Below, piece after piece: positions 1-10,881 of a DNA stretch of 64,000 bases (within the stretch, counting starts at the first letter, position 1; each line of letters opens with the position of its first letter). The notes beneath the pieces are model-generated. The model did no database searches. It saw only the letters and a list, made by a program, of their open reading frames with translations, and was not told where the DNA came from. Origin of the DNA: Corylus avellana (Eukaryota > Streptophyta > Magnoliopsida > Fagales > Betulaceae); assembly GCF_901000735.1 (NCBI RefSeq), contig NC_081544.1, positions 24,601,049-24,665,048 of the forward strand. The letters are read 5' to 3'. The translations under genes were made by a program, and so were the position numbers.

Positions 1-407
1 AAGGACAAAAAAAACCAACATGCTATTTAAGTGAACTGTGAATTACAGATAAACGAAATTGATACAGAAAATGTAAAGCTAAGCAGAATCCTTTTTGAAA
101 ATTTAGTAACAAGGAAAGAAAATGGTTTCATTTCTCATAAAATTCTAAAATTTAAAATCAAGTATTGCATTTTACACCAGTGAATAAAGGACCAGTCCTG
201 ATCTCCTCCATTTCAATTGATACGACATTACTTGGTCTTTTGCTGCGTCTAAATGGTATACAAAGTACCATGTCATTTAAAAAAATTTCAATGTCTTGGC
301 AACAATTTTACCATGTGGCAACATATACACCATTAGCATGAAATCTAAACAAGACACTGAAATTGAGAGGATCCTAAGCCCAGTCATTACTGCCCATGAT
401 AATATGA

Positions 408-501
408 GATTTTATATTGTATCCCAATTAATAATTACTAGCAAACATGTTGACGATTTTATATTGTATCCCAATTAATAATTACTAGGAAACATGTTGA
501 C
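408..501. repeat. 47-bp tandem duplication
   Basis: Copies 408-454 and 455-501 abut directly and differ at a single base (C versus G in the ACTAG.AAACATG part). Confidence 0.9.
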
Positions 502-660
502 AAATAACTCAACATTGTTGAACGGGCGATTATTTCCCTCTTTCCAAACTGTCCACATAAGACAAGGTGGACTTCATTTTTTATGCCATCTAAATAACCC
601 TTGCCAACAAAAATAAACATCAACAACCTAAAGAGGCATCGCCCACTTATCATGAAATCT
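495..660 (-). mobile_element. Relic of a LINE reverse transcriptase C-terminal end
   Basis: The minus strand, with stops, reads KWAMPL, VDVYFCWQGLF, then PCLMWTVWKEGNNRPFNNVEL. The MWTVWKE-NNRPF-NVE pattern is the typical end of plant L1-type ORF2 proteins, and related patterns occur in the LINEs at 38.3 kb ([14 protein letters not shown]) and 47.3 kb. Only the short 3' part survives, inside the RPS15 intron. Confidence 0.6.
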
Positions 661-1070
661 TAAAAAGAAAAAACCAAAGGTCATTAGCAACTATGCAACG
701 AAGTAGAAGTGATCAATACACTCACCACAACATTTCTACCAATCCATTACATATCACAATTTACGTTTGAAACTTGTCCAACTTACACGACCAGTCAATC
801 TGAGTGATTGGAACTTTAACAGCAGCGAGCCATATTAAATAACCCATTTTTAGCTAAGATTGGCTTCCGGTGATGGAATCCATCTCACCAAGCCTCCAGC
901 TCTTTTTTTTTCCTTCTCTAAGAACTTGATGGACATTACAATCACATTGTACAGCAATTGTGTCCCACAAACATTTTTATGCATACCATCAAACCTAAAA
1001 CCAAGCCAATACGAATGATAGCATATCTCATGAGCAACAATTATAGATTATCAACCTAAGCAACCCCGAT

Positions 1071-1318
1071 AATGCTGTAAATTCATATATTCAACCTCAG
1101 ACACTAGCTTTACCTATACATATCTTAGACAGGACCAATAACCTCCAATAGGAAACAATGTAGTATCACTTTCTGAGAGTTACTATTCTAAGATTAATGC
1201 TGTAACTTCATATATTCAACCTCAGTAACTTGTTTTACCTATACATATCCTAGACAGGACCAATAACCTCCAATAGGAAACAATGTAGTATCACTTTCTG
1301 AGAGTTACTATTCTGAGA
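1071..1318. repeat. Tandem duplication of about 123 bp
   Basis: The block ATGCTGTAA..TTCATATATTCAACCTCAG through GAGAGTTACTATTCT occurs at about 1071-1194 and again at about 1197-1318 in the same orientation with few differences. Non-coding, in the RPS15 intron. Confidence 0.88.
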
Positions 1319-1997
1319 TCATCTTCAGCTCTAGTGATAAGTATATGAAAGTAAACTCGAAAACCTCATTCCATGGTTACACTATACAATCTCATAACAA
1401 ATACAAAAGTCCTCCAAAGAACCCATACAAAATGTTGACCTCTATTCAACAAGTACAAATGCCTGCAATGATTTCCGAAGAAAAAAAAAACCATGCCTTC
1501 ATCTTCCATAAGAAATAAACTTTAGCTTAAGCAATAAAAAAAATTAGACAAACCGCAGTTATTTTACACCTAATAATCCTATACATACAATTTCCTGCAA
1601 CAACATACAAAGCTGATTAAGAGAGCAAAAGGGTAATAAAGCACAAGTCTCTCACCACTCCACACCAAATCAATCAACTAAGAGCATAAATACAATTATA
1701 CCACGCAGTAACTAAATTTTAGAATGAATACAAAATCAATCAAAAATAGCACGCCACGGACGTAGTAATCCTATTAAACTGTACGATACAAAAAAAAAAT
1801 TTAAAAAGTAGCCAAACAACAAGCAACATTTGGCAAATACGCAGAAAACCCATTACAAAAAACATATCCACAACCAAAAGAGAACAAGAAAGACATAAAA
1901 ATACAGAGTCCAAAACTTTAATATCCAATAACAAAAAGCACCACATTCAACATAATATCCATAAGAAATACAAAACAAAATGGTTAAGAAAAGTTAC

Positions 1998-2407
1998 CGC
2001 TTTGCGAAGCTTCTTGATCAGGGCCATGGGCTTCCGCTTCAGCCCCCTCTGAAACCTATACCACCACAATCAACAGGAACAAATCAGACTCATTTTCCAC
2101 CCGCAACACAAAAACCAAGTATCATACTTTCAGATTCTTATCAAACGCCACAATCTCTACCTTCTGCGCGCACGGGCGCTGAAGAGCTTGACGAGCTCGT
2201 CTGTGGACATGTCGAGGAGGGCGTCCAAATCGACCCCTCTGAAACTAAACTTCTTGAATGTTCTCTTCTTCGGCACTCCTGCCGCCGCCACATCGGTTTC
2301 AACGTCAGCCTGACACGAAACACACACAGACAATGAAGGTGAGAGTCACAGAACAGGGAGAAAGAAGCCAGTGTGGATTGGAAAGAGTGGAATTTGGGGC
2401 TTACCAT
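1998..2407 (-). CDS. RPS15: 40S ribosomal protein S15 (uS19), 5' part only
   Basis: Component of the small cytosolic ribosomal subunit (uS19 family, near the decoding site). Three exons are visible: 2405-2407 (the ATG alone), 2161-2309 and 1998-2055. They join to a 70-codon frame beginning [12 protein letters not shown] and running through [32 protein letters not shown] and [12 protein letters not shown], the standard plant S15 N-terminus. All junctions are GT-AG: donor GTAAGC directly after the ATG, acceptor TGTCAG, donor GTAGAG, acceptor TATAG, donor GTAACT. The family is about 152 aa, so roughly half is missing. I searched 1-1997 for the continuing KREAPPGEKPEP exon and did not find it, so the last intron exceeds 2 kb and the 3' exons lie off the left edge. 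A truncated duplicate is possible but less likely, given clean splice sites and promoter motifs. NADKc lies just upstream on the same strand. Confidence 0.93.
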
Positions 2408-2530
2408 GGTTGTAGCTTGGACTCTGAAAAACCCTAGTTGGACCGAAGCTTGGGTTTGATCTGTGGCCGCTAGGGTTTTGAGGAAGTGAAAGCGTTTCGG
2501 AGACGGAGATGTTTATATATATTGGGTAGT
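2408..2530 (-). promoter_or_regulatory. RPS15 promoter and leader: TATA box and telo-boxes
   Basis: On the minus strand a TATATAAA-type TATA box lies at about 2512-2521. Between it and the ATG are two telo-box motifs, TAGGGTTT at 2471-2478 and its reverse complement AAACCCTA at 2429-2436. Telo-boxes near the start site are a known hallmark of plant ribosomal-protein promoters. The start site itself is inferred. Confidence 0.6.
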
Positions 2531-2813
2531 GTGTGAATGTAGCCCTAGATGGACTGTGACAAAATGTTTGCATATCAGGACCTCTAAGTTTCTTTAATTG
2601 ATTTTCAGTCCGGTCTTGAGTCTCCTGACTTAGCTTGAGGGACGCTGCATGCCCCTTCTAGCAAAAAATATTTGTTAAAATGCTCTTTTAGTTTTTAAAT
2701 TTGCTTGTCGTAAGTCAGAATCTCTCCCTCCGTTTGTTAAAATTTTATTTAAACAAAAATCCAAATACAAAATACTACTAAAAATATAAAAATAATTTTT
2801 AGAACTTTTTTAA

Positions 2814-3450
2814 GGATTAAATACTCCAAATCCCGAGGTTTCTCAACATTATTTCTTTCTCCCTGAGGTTTTATTTTTATCACAGGAGGTCCCTGTGGTT
2901 TTGATAATAGACCAAGTTAGTCCTCTAGTTGACTTAACGAAATTCCACGTGAACCAATCACATGTTGACACGTGGCACTTACTTAATTTTTTAAAAAAAA
3001 ATTTTAAAAAAAATGTATTTTCTAAAAAAAAAAAAAAAAAAAGATTGGGGGTGGCCTGGGCACCCCCATCTGGCCGGATGGGGGTGGCCGAAATCACCCC
3101 CAGTACCCACTGGGGGTGGCTTAGCCACCCCCATGGAGCCTTGGGGGTGGCTCGAGCCTAAGGGGTGGCTGAAACCACCCCCCAACCACCGGTGGGGTAG
3201 TTTGACCACCCCATCCGGCTGATGGGGGTGGCCATGTGAAACCACCCGATCTCATTTTAAAATTTTAAAAAATTTAAGTGCACTGGCGTGTTAACATGTG
3301 TTAGTCATAAATTATTAAGAATCTTAATAATAATTTGGTCTATTATCAAAACCACATGGACCTCCTGTGATAAAAATGAAACTCCATGAAAAAAAAAAAA
3401 AAAAAAAAAAAGTTGAAAAACCCTATGGGAGGTTTGGAGTATTTAACCCA
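2814..3450. mobile_element. Non-autonomous TIR element with GC-rich core
   Basis: The ends are long inverted repeats: GGATTAAATACTCCAAA at the left, its counterpart TTTGGAGTATTTAACCCA at the right. Further in, TTTTTATCACAGGAGGTCC at 2873 is mirrored by GGACCTCCTGTGATAAAAA around 3360-3378. TTTTTTAA (2806-2813 and 3451-3458) flanks both ends as a likely 8-bp TSD, although low complexity weakens it. The core at 3047-3245 is a run of GGGGTGGC and GCCACCCC units. There is no transposase, so it is a MITE-like element. Confidence 0.75.
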
Positions 3451-3897
3451 TTTTTTAAACCAATAAACAAAAATGTCCCCGGAACACATCAACAAACAAA
3501 ACCTCTAATTGTTTTACTTATATTATTTCAAGAATCTATTTTTAAGAAGAAAAATGTTACGCACTCTCAAATGTACACTTTTTTATATGACACTAGAAAA
3601 GTGCAATTAAAGTTTGGATGAATTACTATTGAATCATCTAATCTCGATGTGAATTACTATTGGATCTAAATATGCATTTGAGAATGTGAGAATAAGTGTA
3701 CGTAACATTTATCTTTTAAAAAATATTAACTCCTTCAAAAAATAAAATTTGTAAAGATCTAGCACTGACAAAAAAAAAGATAACAAAGGATCTAATGGCA
3801 AAGACAATAAAAGAGTTACATTTCGGTTAAAAAATAAAAAATAAAAAAACCAACGTTGTTTCTTTTATCTTACAATAGATGATATATTGTTCTCAAT

Positions 3898-3957
3898 GGG
3901 TAACTCAATTGACTAGAGACCATGCCTTATGAAATAGAAGTCACTAGTTCGAATCTT
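3898..3957 (+). repeat. tRNA-like dispersed repeat, copy 1
   Basis: GGGTAACTCAATTGACTAGAGACC followed by TCACTAGTTCGAATCTTG resembles a tRNA D-arm/box A and a box B (GTTCGAATC). A related copy lies at 10882-10940 on the minus strand and a weaker one at 31717-31774. A T-tract follows at 3965. It is not a functional tRNA: no cloverleaf acceptor pairing was found. Confidence 0.45.
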
Positions 3958-3964
3958 GCATTCT

Positions 3965-5100
3965 TTTTTTTTTTTTTTTTTTTTTAGAATAAAGTTGTAA
4001 CTTGTATTAATCAATCAAAAGATAGAGCAATTTGGTTCATCAAAATTATATTACGGATACACTTAGGAATTTTTTCCCTCAAAATATTATCGGTGACTTG
4101 TTGGATTGCCACTCTTGCTAGTCTATGAGTTGTGTTATTACCAGCTTGATTCACATGACAGCACTTCCAGTTGCAGGATCATCCGCGTATCTACCACAGA
4201 CTTCAAATCTTCTCATTCGAGTTCATGCCTTCACAACTTGGAGTGCATCTCCCTCCAAATAGATGGCTTGCATAGGTAGTTCTTGACATAGTTTAGCTGC
4301 ATGATAGGATGCTAAGGCCTCACCGGCAGTTGGTTCCAATGTACCAAATTGGGCAAGACATCGTGAGCCGCCGTCACCTTTCCCTAGGAATCTCGCACTA
4401 GCACCCAGTCGTCCAGTATGTTTAAAATAGATGGCTTGCATAGGTAGTTCTTGACATAGTTTAGCTGCATGATAGGACGCTAAGGCCTCACTGGCAGTTG
4501 GTTCCAATGTACCAAATTGGGCAAGACACCGTGAGCCGCCATCACCTTTCCCTAGGAATCTCGCACCATCACTCCAGCACCCACTCGTCCAGTATGTTTA
4601 TCAAATGCGGCATCTCAGTTTGCTTTATACCAACCGACTGGAGGTGCATTCCATTTTATACTACGTGCTTCCTCCTCTTCATGGCTAGTTAGGGTCACGA
4701 TAATATGGACCTGTTGATACTTCTCAACCAACTTCATCATTTCCCGCACAATAACATCCAGTGGGTAAAACTCCCATCATGGATCACTGCATTTCTACGG
4801 AACCATATTCTCCATGCAATTCCCACAAGCTTCAAAAAATTCCTCCTTGCCACACTTTTTTAGTATCTGTTCCGCTACACGTGGGAAATCTAGTGCACTA
4901 AAGGAGCATTTTTGAAAGCTTGTAGTACTCGGGCCCCCACACATACATTGCCCAAGGACACTCCCATAAAATATGGTACACTGTTTCAGCTTCAATTTCG
5001 CATATAGGACACAAAGGATCTTGCACAACCTTTTGTCGAAATAAATTATTTTTTGTTGGCAAAAGGTTGTGGCAAGCTAGCCAGGTGAAGTTTTTTTTAC
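3965..5100 (-). mobile_element. 5'-truncated L1-type LINE (zf-RVT and RNase H part)
   Basis: Read on the minus strand from about 5095, NFTWLACHNLLPTKNNLF and then CPICEIEAETVYHILWECPWA form a zf-RVT domain with its Cys and His ligands, followed after a frameshift by the ALDFPRVAEQILKK region. At 4600-4225 is an RNase H-like segment (EALASYHAAKLCQELPMQAIYLEGDALQVVKA). Stops and frameshifts break the frame. The 3' end is marked by a long T-tract on the plus strand (poly-A tail) at 3965-3985. Endonuclease and reverse transcriptase are absent, as expected for a 5'-truncated insertion. Confidence 0.85.
4257..4600 (-). repeat. Tandem duplication inside the LINE RNase H region
   Basis: Copy 1 is 4257-4424 (168 bp), copy 2 is 4425-4600 (176 bp). 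They differ by a few substitutions and a short insertion. The duplication repeats the EPTAxEALASYHAAKLCQELPMQAIY segment in one open frame (4223-4507). Confidence 0.9.
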
Positions 5101-5326
5101 TATTAAATTTACTTTTAGTATATTAACTATTAAATTTTTTTTATATACTTTTCAATGTGAAAAAGAAAGAAAGAAAAAACATTGCACAACTCTTGGACTA
5201 TCATTTGACATCCCAGTCAGTTAGTTCTATTACAGAGAAAGTGCTTCATTCTATGAGGTGAGGGTACCTTCTTCCAACAAAAATTAAGGTGAAGATTGGC
5301 AAACTCAATATTACGTACAAATGGAG

Positions 5327-8300
5327 TCAAATATTTTTTAGATTTTCAATTCTTTGCACACAAGTCCTCAGCTCCAGTTGAAGAGTTGCCCTCGCCGGTG
5401 ACAAAATGATGTCTTTCCAAATGGAACTGAGCTCCGTCACCTGAGTTGAGTGGTTGTAAAGGTCGTATATGGATTCGGCTTCATCGTTCAAACTGCTTAC
5501 TCTTGTCAAACATTTGATTCCCTCTGGATCCTCCAGCAGTTTGTTGTCTCCGTCTTTCCATCCCACCAACTGCACATTTATATGCTAATCATGTCAGATT
5601 AATATATATACTTGTATTATTAACTATATATTTAACTCATCATATCAACTTAAGCTTGATAGGATGCATAGGATAAACACCAAGATTTTCGTTGATCTTG
5701 ATAAACTTCAAGGCCCAATGGCCCATTGATCAGGAGATGCATGCCAATTCTACACAGTTGGCCGTTAGACTCTCCCCATGCCTATCTTCTTCACATTCCC
5801 TTTTTTCTGAACAAGCCTAATTTTCACATGCTTATGTTTTTGTTCGAAATTTTCACATGTTTTTGCAATACCCCTTTTTTTTTGAAGTGATGTTTGTGCA
5901 GTAATTCAGGTCGACTGAAAAGACAAAAAGGAGAAGTAAAAGCTTTTGGTTTTTACCGCAGGTGGTCCTCCCACAGCATCGGTACAATAGAGCCTGGCAT
6001 TATCAACAAGTTGGCAATATCCTCGAAATGCACCGGCAAATCTCTTGTGGGATTTCAACTGTGAATTCACCCTCACTGCCCTTCCCATTATTATAGCTCG
6101 CCTGCACAAAAAAAATATCAGTATCATTGAGATCTTAGAGGATATCGTCATATACAATTTGACAGTAATGGTATACCTGATGCCTCTGACAACAGCTAGA
6201 TAAGCATCACAAACCACCCCGACCAGCTCTATTCTGTAAGGTTTTCTCTTGGGAGCTTCTCCATTTTCTTCTGGTTGCTCTTCTTCTTCATCTTCTTTCA
6301 CCTGCTCCCAGTAATTTTCAGTAATGGTGCCATCGTCGGCAACCTTGTAGCCTACCCCCATCCGGTAACGACATTTGTGAACATTACGTGCCATAGCAAT
6401 TGTCTGCTCAACAAAGGGCTCCCATGATAGAGTCCCATCCATTATCACATCCCGCCCTTCGTTAAGTGCCGTCACTAGTACTGATGATGCAGCATCAGTC
6501 GAAGACTGGTGCACCTAATAATAAACCATACAATTCAATACTATTTTTCATCATTGTAAGAACATCTCAGCAGATGATGAGGCAAAACCATCATATCGTG
6601 TATATATTTAACTAATATGAGCCAAAAATCAGGTCCCACTTCGTTACATGTGGTGCAGACATTAAGAAAGCATGACAAAAATTGATGTCGTTGTGGTCAA
6701 TTAATTGACGATGCCCGTACTGTGTTACTGTCATTACAATAGTGGGGTTGTATCATGTTAGACAGGAGACGAACAAAACAGCTGATAAGTTAATAAATAA
6801 TGCACTCGATCTCTTTTATGAATAAAGTGGTCCATATTGAGGATGTCCCTTAGTGTGTTAATTAAGGATATTGTTAAAAAATGGGATATCTTCACTTTTA
6901 AATCCTTAAATTATCACGCGATTTGATAAGTTTTATAAACTTCAGAACCTCTCAATTTAAACCCCTGAACTTTCAATTGCAGTTAATTTGAATCCATCCA
7001 TTAACTTTTAATGGAAATACCTAAAAAGACCAAAATATTCATGATTTTTTTTTATTATTAATTTATAGGGAAAATTACACTTTCCCCCCAAACAAAGTTT
7101 GGGGCGATTTTTAATTCGACCACCAATGTTTCAATTTTTGCAATGCACCCCCCTAAACTTGCAAATTTTTTTTAATTCGACCAATTTCATCCAAAAATTC
7201 CTATATTGCCCCTAATTTTTTTACTTTTTTATTTTTTATTAAAAAAAAATAAAAATTGGGGGTTGCAAAAATAGCCAGATGGCCAAAGAGCCACCCCGAA
7301 TTTATTTTTTTAAAAATTTTTTTATAAAAAATAAATTATGGGCAATATGAAAATTTTTGGATGAAATTGGTCGAATTGAAAAAAATTTGTAAGTTTGGGG
7401 AGTGCACTGCAAAAATTGAAACATTAGTGGTCGAAATCGCCCCAAACTTTAGGGGGTAAAGTGTATTTTTCCCTAATTTATAATTAAATGTAAATTTGAA
7501 ATTTTATAAAAAAAAAAATAGATAAATAAAAAATCAAGGGTATAAATGTCATTGTCTCAATTTTAATGTTTACAATCTGATGAAAAGGTTCAAATTGACT
7601 ACAATTGAAAGTTTAAGGGTTCAAATTGAAAGGTTTTAAAGTTTGAAGAACTTATCAAATCGTATGATAATTCATGAGTTTAAAATGAAGTTACTTCTTA
7701 ATTAAAACATTTTATCATCAATAAATTGAATGAATGAATGGTTAAAAACAAAAACAAAAAAAGCTACAGTAATTATCAACTTGTGAGATGGTCTAAGTTG
7801 AAAGAGAGAATTAGTGTAAGTACCAGTTCAGCAGTCTGAAGCATGTCATGGTGATGGCCTCTAGAACTAAGGGCTCTGTAGAGAACATCGGTCTCTTTGA
7901 AAGCATCAGCCTCCACTACCACGGCATTTGCCGCTGCTCCCGACCAGAATGGTCTGCCAAATGCACATCCAGCCTGACATCAATAAACATATGCACTATT
8001 CTATTCTACGACCAACCACCTTCGATCATTTTAACTTGGAAGACAATTAAACTAATAAGTACTAGTGATGAAAAGGCTTTTACTCTTTGAGAATGTCTTT
8101 TAAGACGGTGCTCTTGCCAGCTCCCATGCCACCACCCATGAGCAGCAGCACCGGACTCCTGTCATTGTGGGCAACCGGCACCATGACCTCCGTACAGTGT
8201 GATTCATCACCCTTTGTTGTACTGCTGCCGATTGCTTTCATCTCTTCCATCAATGTACAAAACACCCTTGTCACCTTCAAATCCTTCTGCAGCAACTCAA

Positions 8301-10476
8301 ATCTCCGGTTCCTATCAGATCGGTCAACTAATTGAAATTAAACTAAAAATGAACTTTAATTTAGGCTCATGAATTAATGTGTGCAATCTTCAAAATTGTC
8401 CATGCCAAAAACTTCTTGCTACTGCATTAACGAACTCCAACTTCCCTTTTACAACACTTGAAGGTGGTGTTTGGTAAATGGGTTGGCCTAGACACTGTAG
8501 TTGATGTAGATTGATGTGAAAAAAAAGTAAAAATATTTTGTATAAAAAAGTGAAAAAGTGGTAAGAAAAAGTGAAAAAGTTTTGTTTTGTGGTGATTTTT
8601 TTATTTGAATAATAATAAAAAGTGAATGATGTGATATAAAAAGTGAAAAAGCTAAAATGTTTTGATGTTATTTTTTTTAGAAATGGTGATGAACAGGGTC
8701 TAAGCCAACTCCAACCCCTTTACCAAACAAGCCCATTTGCGATATTTTTGTCAAGCCAATAGCACTTATTAGATATTTCTATCCTATCCTTATCTGTTCA
8801 CTATAAATATAATATATATTTTGTGCTTACTTTTTATGCAAAGTACCTTTTGTCTGTAGTATTGGCTTTGAATTATAATTATTTGAAATTATAAAGGGGC
8901 GGAAGTGATTGCTATGTTCACAATACAATAACTATCTCAGGTATGTACAGGAGATATATATGCAGATTAACTATAAGAAATGCAAACAATAAAGAATCAG
9001 AGTCACCTGGTAGCTGCCAACAAGAAGTCTTTGAGCTTTGTTTTCTGCTGAGATTCAACACTCAAAACCTGCCAGTCAAAGGAAAATTGCGAAACATTAC
9101 CTACCAAATTATGTGGATGAATAAATAATTAGAAGGGGGAGATTAATCAATTTTAGGGAAAATCAAATTTAGTCCCTAGATTTCTATGCAATTTCAATTT
9201 AGTCTATAAATTTTTAATTTTGACAATTAAGTCTTTCCATTTTTATCTTGTTTCAAATGGGTATGTCCTTAAGTGAACTTAAGGGTATGGCACGTCTCAA
9301 TTAATTTTATACGACTCTCGTTTGACACATAATGTGTCAACCGTTCACACCACGTGGCACTCTTACTTTAAGATATAAATATACCCAAAAAAAAAAAATT
9401 AAAAAAAAAAAAGTGGTGGCCGACCGACCAATTGTGTCATGTGGCACCTACAATTAGCACATGATGTGTCAAGCGAAAACCACATGGCATTAATTGATTG
9501 ACAAGATTTGGCGCATCGTAATTAATTAAACAGTAAGATAAGGGAATGAACTATTTACAATTAGAGGAAAACCAAAAGTATTTAATTGCAAAAGTTGAAA
9601 ATTAAAGAATTAAATTAAAATCAAATCAAATAGTAAGGACTAAATTTAATTTTTCCCTAAATTTTCAAACATGGAAAAGAAAAGTACCCATTTCAATGTT
9701 CGTTTTTCTTTTCCCGTTTGAACCTTCGTTTTGAAAGGTTTGGTTTAGAGTTGACACCTTGCTTAATTTGGAAGTTGGAAGTAATATATATATACACACA
9801 CATACCTGATTAATCAAGTGAGAAGCTTGACCCCAATGAAAAGCAAAATAACTGAGGATGCATTTATCAAACTCTTCAATCAACTTAACGTAGAGAGAAT
9901 TTGCTTCTGCTTCATTAGCAAAATATTCATAGATTCTATCTTCACACCCTTTGACTTTTCTCAAATAATCGTAAGCTAACTTGCATAGCTGGGGACACTC
10001 GTTTGCATCTCGAAATCCCATTTGCCTTGCTGCACCATAAACAAAATATATATATAATTAATCCTTTATTTATTTTATTTATATAAAAAAAGAAAAAAAC
10101 TTCTTCATCTTCATCATATGACTTTTCATAGAATTTCTTCATGGCTTTTGTGTGTGTGTGGGTTTTGAGTAGATCAAGGATGGAAAAAAGTTACCAACAT
10201 AGTGGGAGAATCTTTCGAGCTTGCCAACACGACCAGATTCTGTCCTTTCTATCCGTGGAATGATGTTTTGATCGGTGAGCGGCTTACACCTGTGGCGGTA
10301 ATACCGCGTGGCGGCGGCTGCAACGAATCCGAAGAAGGAGGCATCAAGGATGTGTGCGAAAAAGACTTTGCCATGGCTACCATCTGAAGACAGTTTGTGG
10401 GAAAACTTGTTTTTGTCACTATAATCAAGAGAGAGCTAGATAGAGAGAGCGAGAGAGATGGCTTACCAGGCCGCAT
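5327..10476 (-). CDS. NADKc: Calmodulin-dependent NAD kinase (zeta-toxin-type P-loop kinase), 9 exons
   Basis: Exons: 10467-10476, 10195-10383, 9806-10029, 9007-9068, 8084-8311, 7824-7953, 6177-6514, 5957-6101 and 5327-5569, all GT-AG, giving 522 aa. The start MRPDGSHGKVFFAHILDASF is fixed by frame: splicing to CTTCAG|ATGG keeps it open. Residues 162-190 (RNRRFELLQKDLK, VTRVFCTLMEEMK) form a basic amphipathic stretch, the likely calmodulin-binding helix. Walker A is GGMGAGKS at about 222-229, followed by the zeta-toxin fold (VVVEADAFKETDV, NEGRDVIMDGTLSW, RYRMGVGYKVADDG) and an acidic loop around 365-380. Plants use this fold to phosphorylate NAD to NADP, linking calcium signals to NADPH for the oxidative burst (Arabidopsis At1g04280, from memory). 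Paralogues of the same family are less well characterised. The gene is not part of a toxin-antitoxin pair. Intron 6 and others carry TIR elements. Confidence 0.93.
6887..7699. mobile_element. TIR element in NADKc intron 6 (outer copy)
   Basis: The left end (AAATTATCACGCGATTTGATAAG, 6909-6931) is inverted at the right (CTTATCAAATCGTATGATAATT, about 7650-7671). Beyond these, CTTCACTTTTAAATCC pairs loosely with GTTTAAAATGAAG. The inverted homology runs for over 100 bp per arm (also TCAATTTAAACCC and GGGTTCAAATTGA). No coding capacity. It is interrupted by the element at 7068-7473. Confidence 0.7.
7068..7473. mobile_element. MULE-type MITE nested inside the intron 6 element
   Basis: It begins GGGAAAATTACACTTTCCCC and ends with the inverted equivalent, GGGGGTAAAGTGTATTTTTCCC. 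The TIRs continue for about 90 bp (CAAAGTTTGGGGCGATTT versus GAAATCGCCCCAAACTTT). A perfect 9-bp TSD, TAATTTATA, is present at 7059-7067 and 7474-7482, which suits Mutator-like transposition. Non-coding core with a short GC-rich stretch. Confidence 0.85.
8463..8729. mobile_element. Small TIR element in NADKc intron 4
   Basis: GTGTTTGGTAAATGGGTTGG at the left is inverted as CCAACCCCTTTACCAAACAAG at the right, with AT-rich filler of the AAAAGTGAAAAAGT type between. Ends are approximate and no clear TSD was seen. Confidence 0.6.
9156..9657. mobile_element. TIR element in NADKc intron 3
   Basis: GGGAAAATCAAATTTAGTCC at 9156 is inverted as GGACTAAATTTAATTTTTCCC ending at 9657, with further inverted homology inward. 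A short GTGGTGGCCGACC core lies near the centre. The flanks are similar but not identical, so the TSD has decayed. Confidence 0.7.
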
Positions 10477-10560
10477 CTTGTTGAAACTCAGAGCCCAGAG
10501 GAGGATACTGGAAACCTGCAGAGTGCAGTCGATGGTTTGCTTGGCTTTTATTTATGGGTT
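10477..10560 (-). promoter_or_regulatory. Putative NADKc core promoter and 5' leader
   Basis: Upstream of the ATG on the minus strand there is a TATA-like ATAAATAAAAG at about 10543-10553, leaving a short leader of perhaps 35-50 nt. No other motif was recognised. Confidence 0.35.
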
Positions 10561-10881
10561 GAAATTTAGAAATTAGAGATCTGATGGAGCCAAGCGGGTG
10601 TCCCTTTGGGTTTTTATGATAACAAAAAATTTCAGTATCTCATATGATATGACCATTGATTTCACCGACAAGATAAAGAACTTTTTATTTTTTTTATTTA
10701 TTTTTTTATTTATAATAAGAGAACATATTTTAGGCGTGCCTTGATGAAAGTAATTTGATATTACACGAAATCGAACAAAAACTCATTATTTATTATGAGT
10801 TCGTTTTAATCAATTTGCTCCATTTTTTATATGGACATCTGAGTTTTTTTTTAACATGTTCACATAAGGGAAGGATGAGAG

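Larger units (their letters stand above)
1..1997 (-). other. Long third intron of RPS15, continuing past the left edge
   Basis: AT-rich, non-coding. It holds a 47-bp tandem duplication (408-501), a LINE relic (about 495-660) and a duplicated block of about 123 bp (1071-1318). Nothing else recognisable was seen; no convincing intronic snoRNA box C/D pair was found. Confidence 0.6.

Noticed and set aside
1998..2336. Plus-strand 118-codon frame (from 1980) over RPS15
   Set aside because: Antisense shadow of RPS15 exons 2 and 3.
3898..3957. tRNA gene
   Set aside because: Box B-like motif present but no acceptor stem, anticodon arm or terminator; better explained as a dispersed repeat.
8080..8295. 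Zeta-toxin P-loop motif as evidence of a toxin-antitoxin system
   Set aside because: It is one exon of a nine-exon nuclear gene with the plant NADKc architecture; there is no antitoxin partner and no prokaryotic context.
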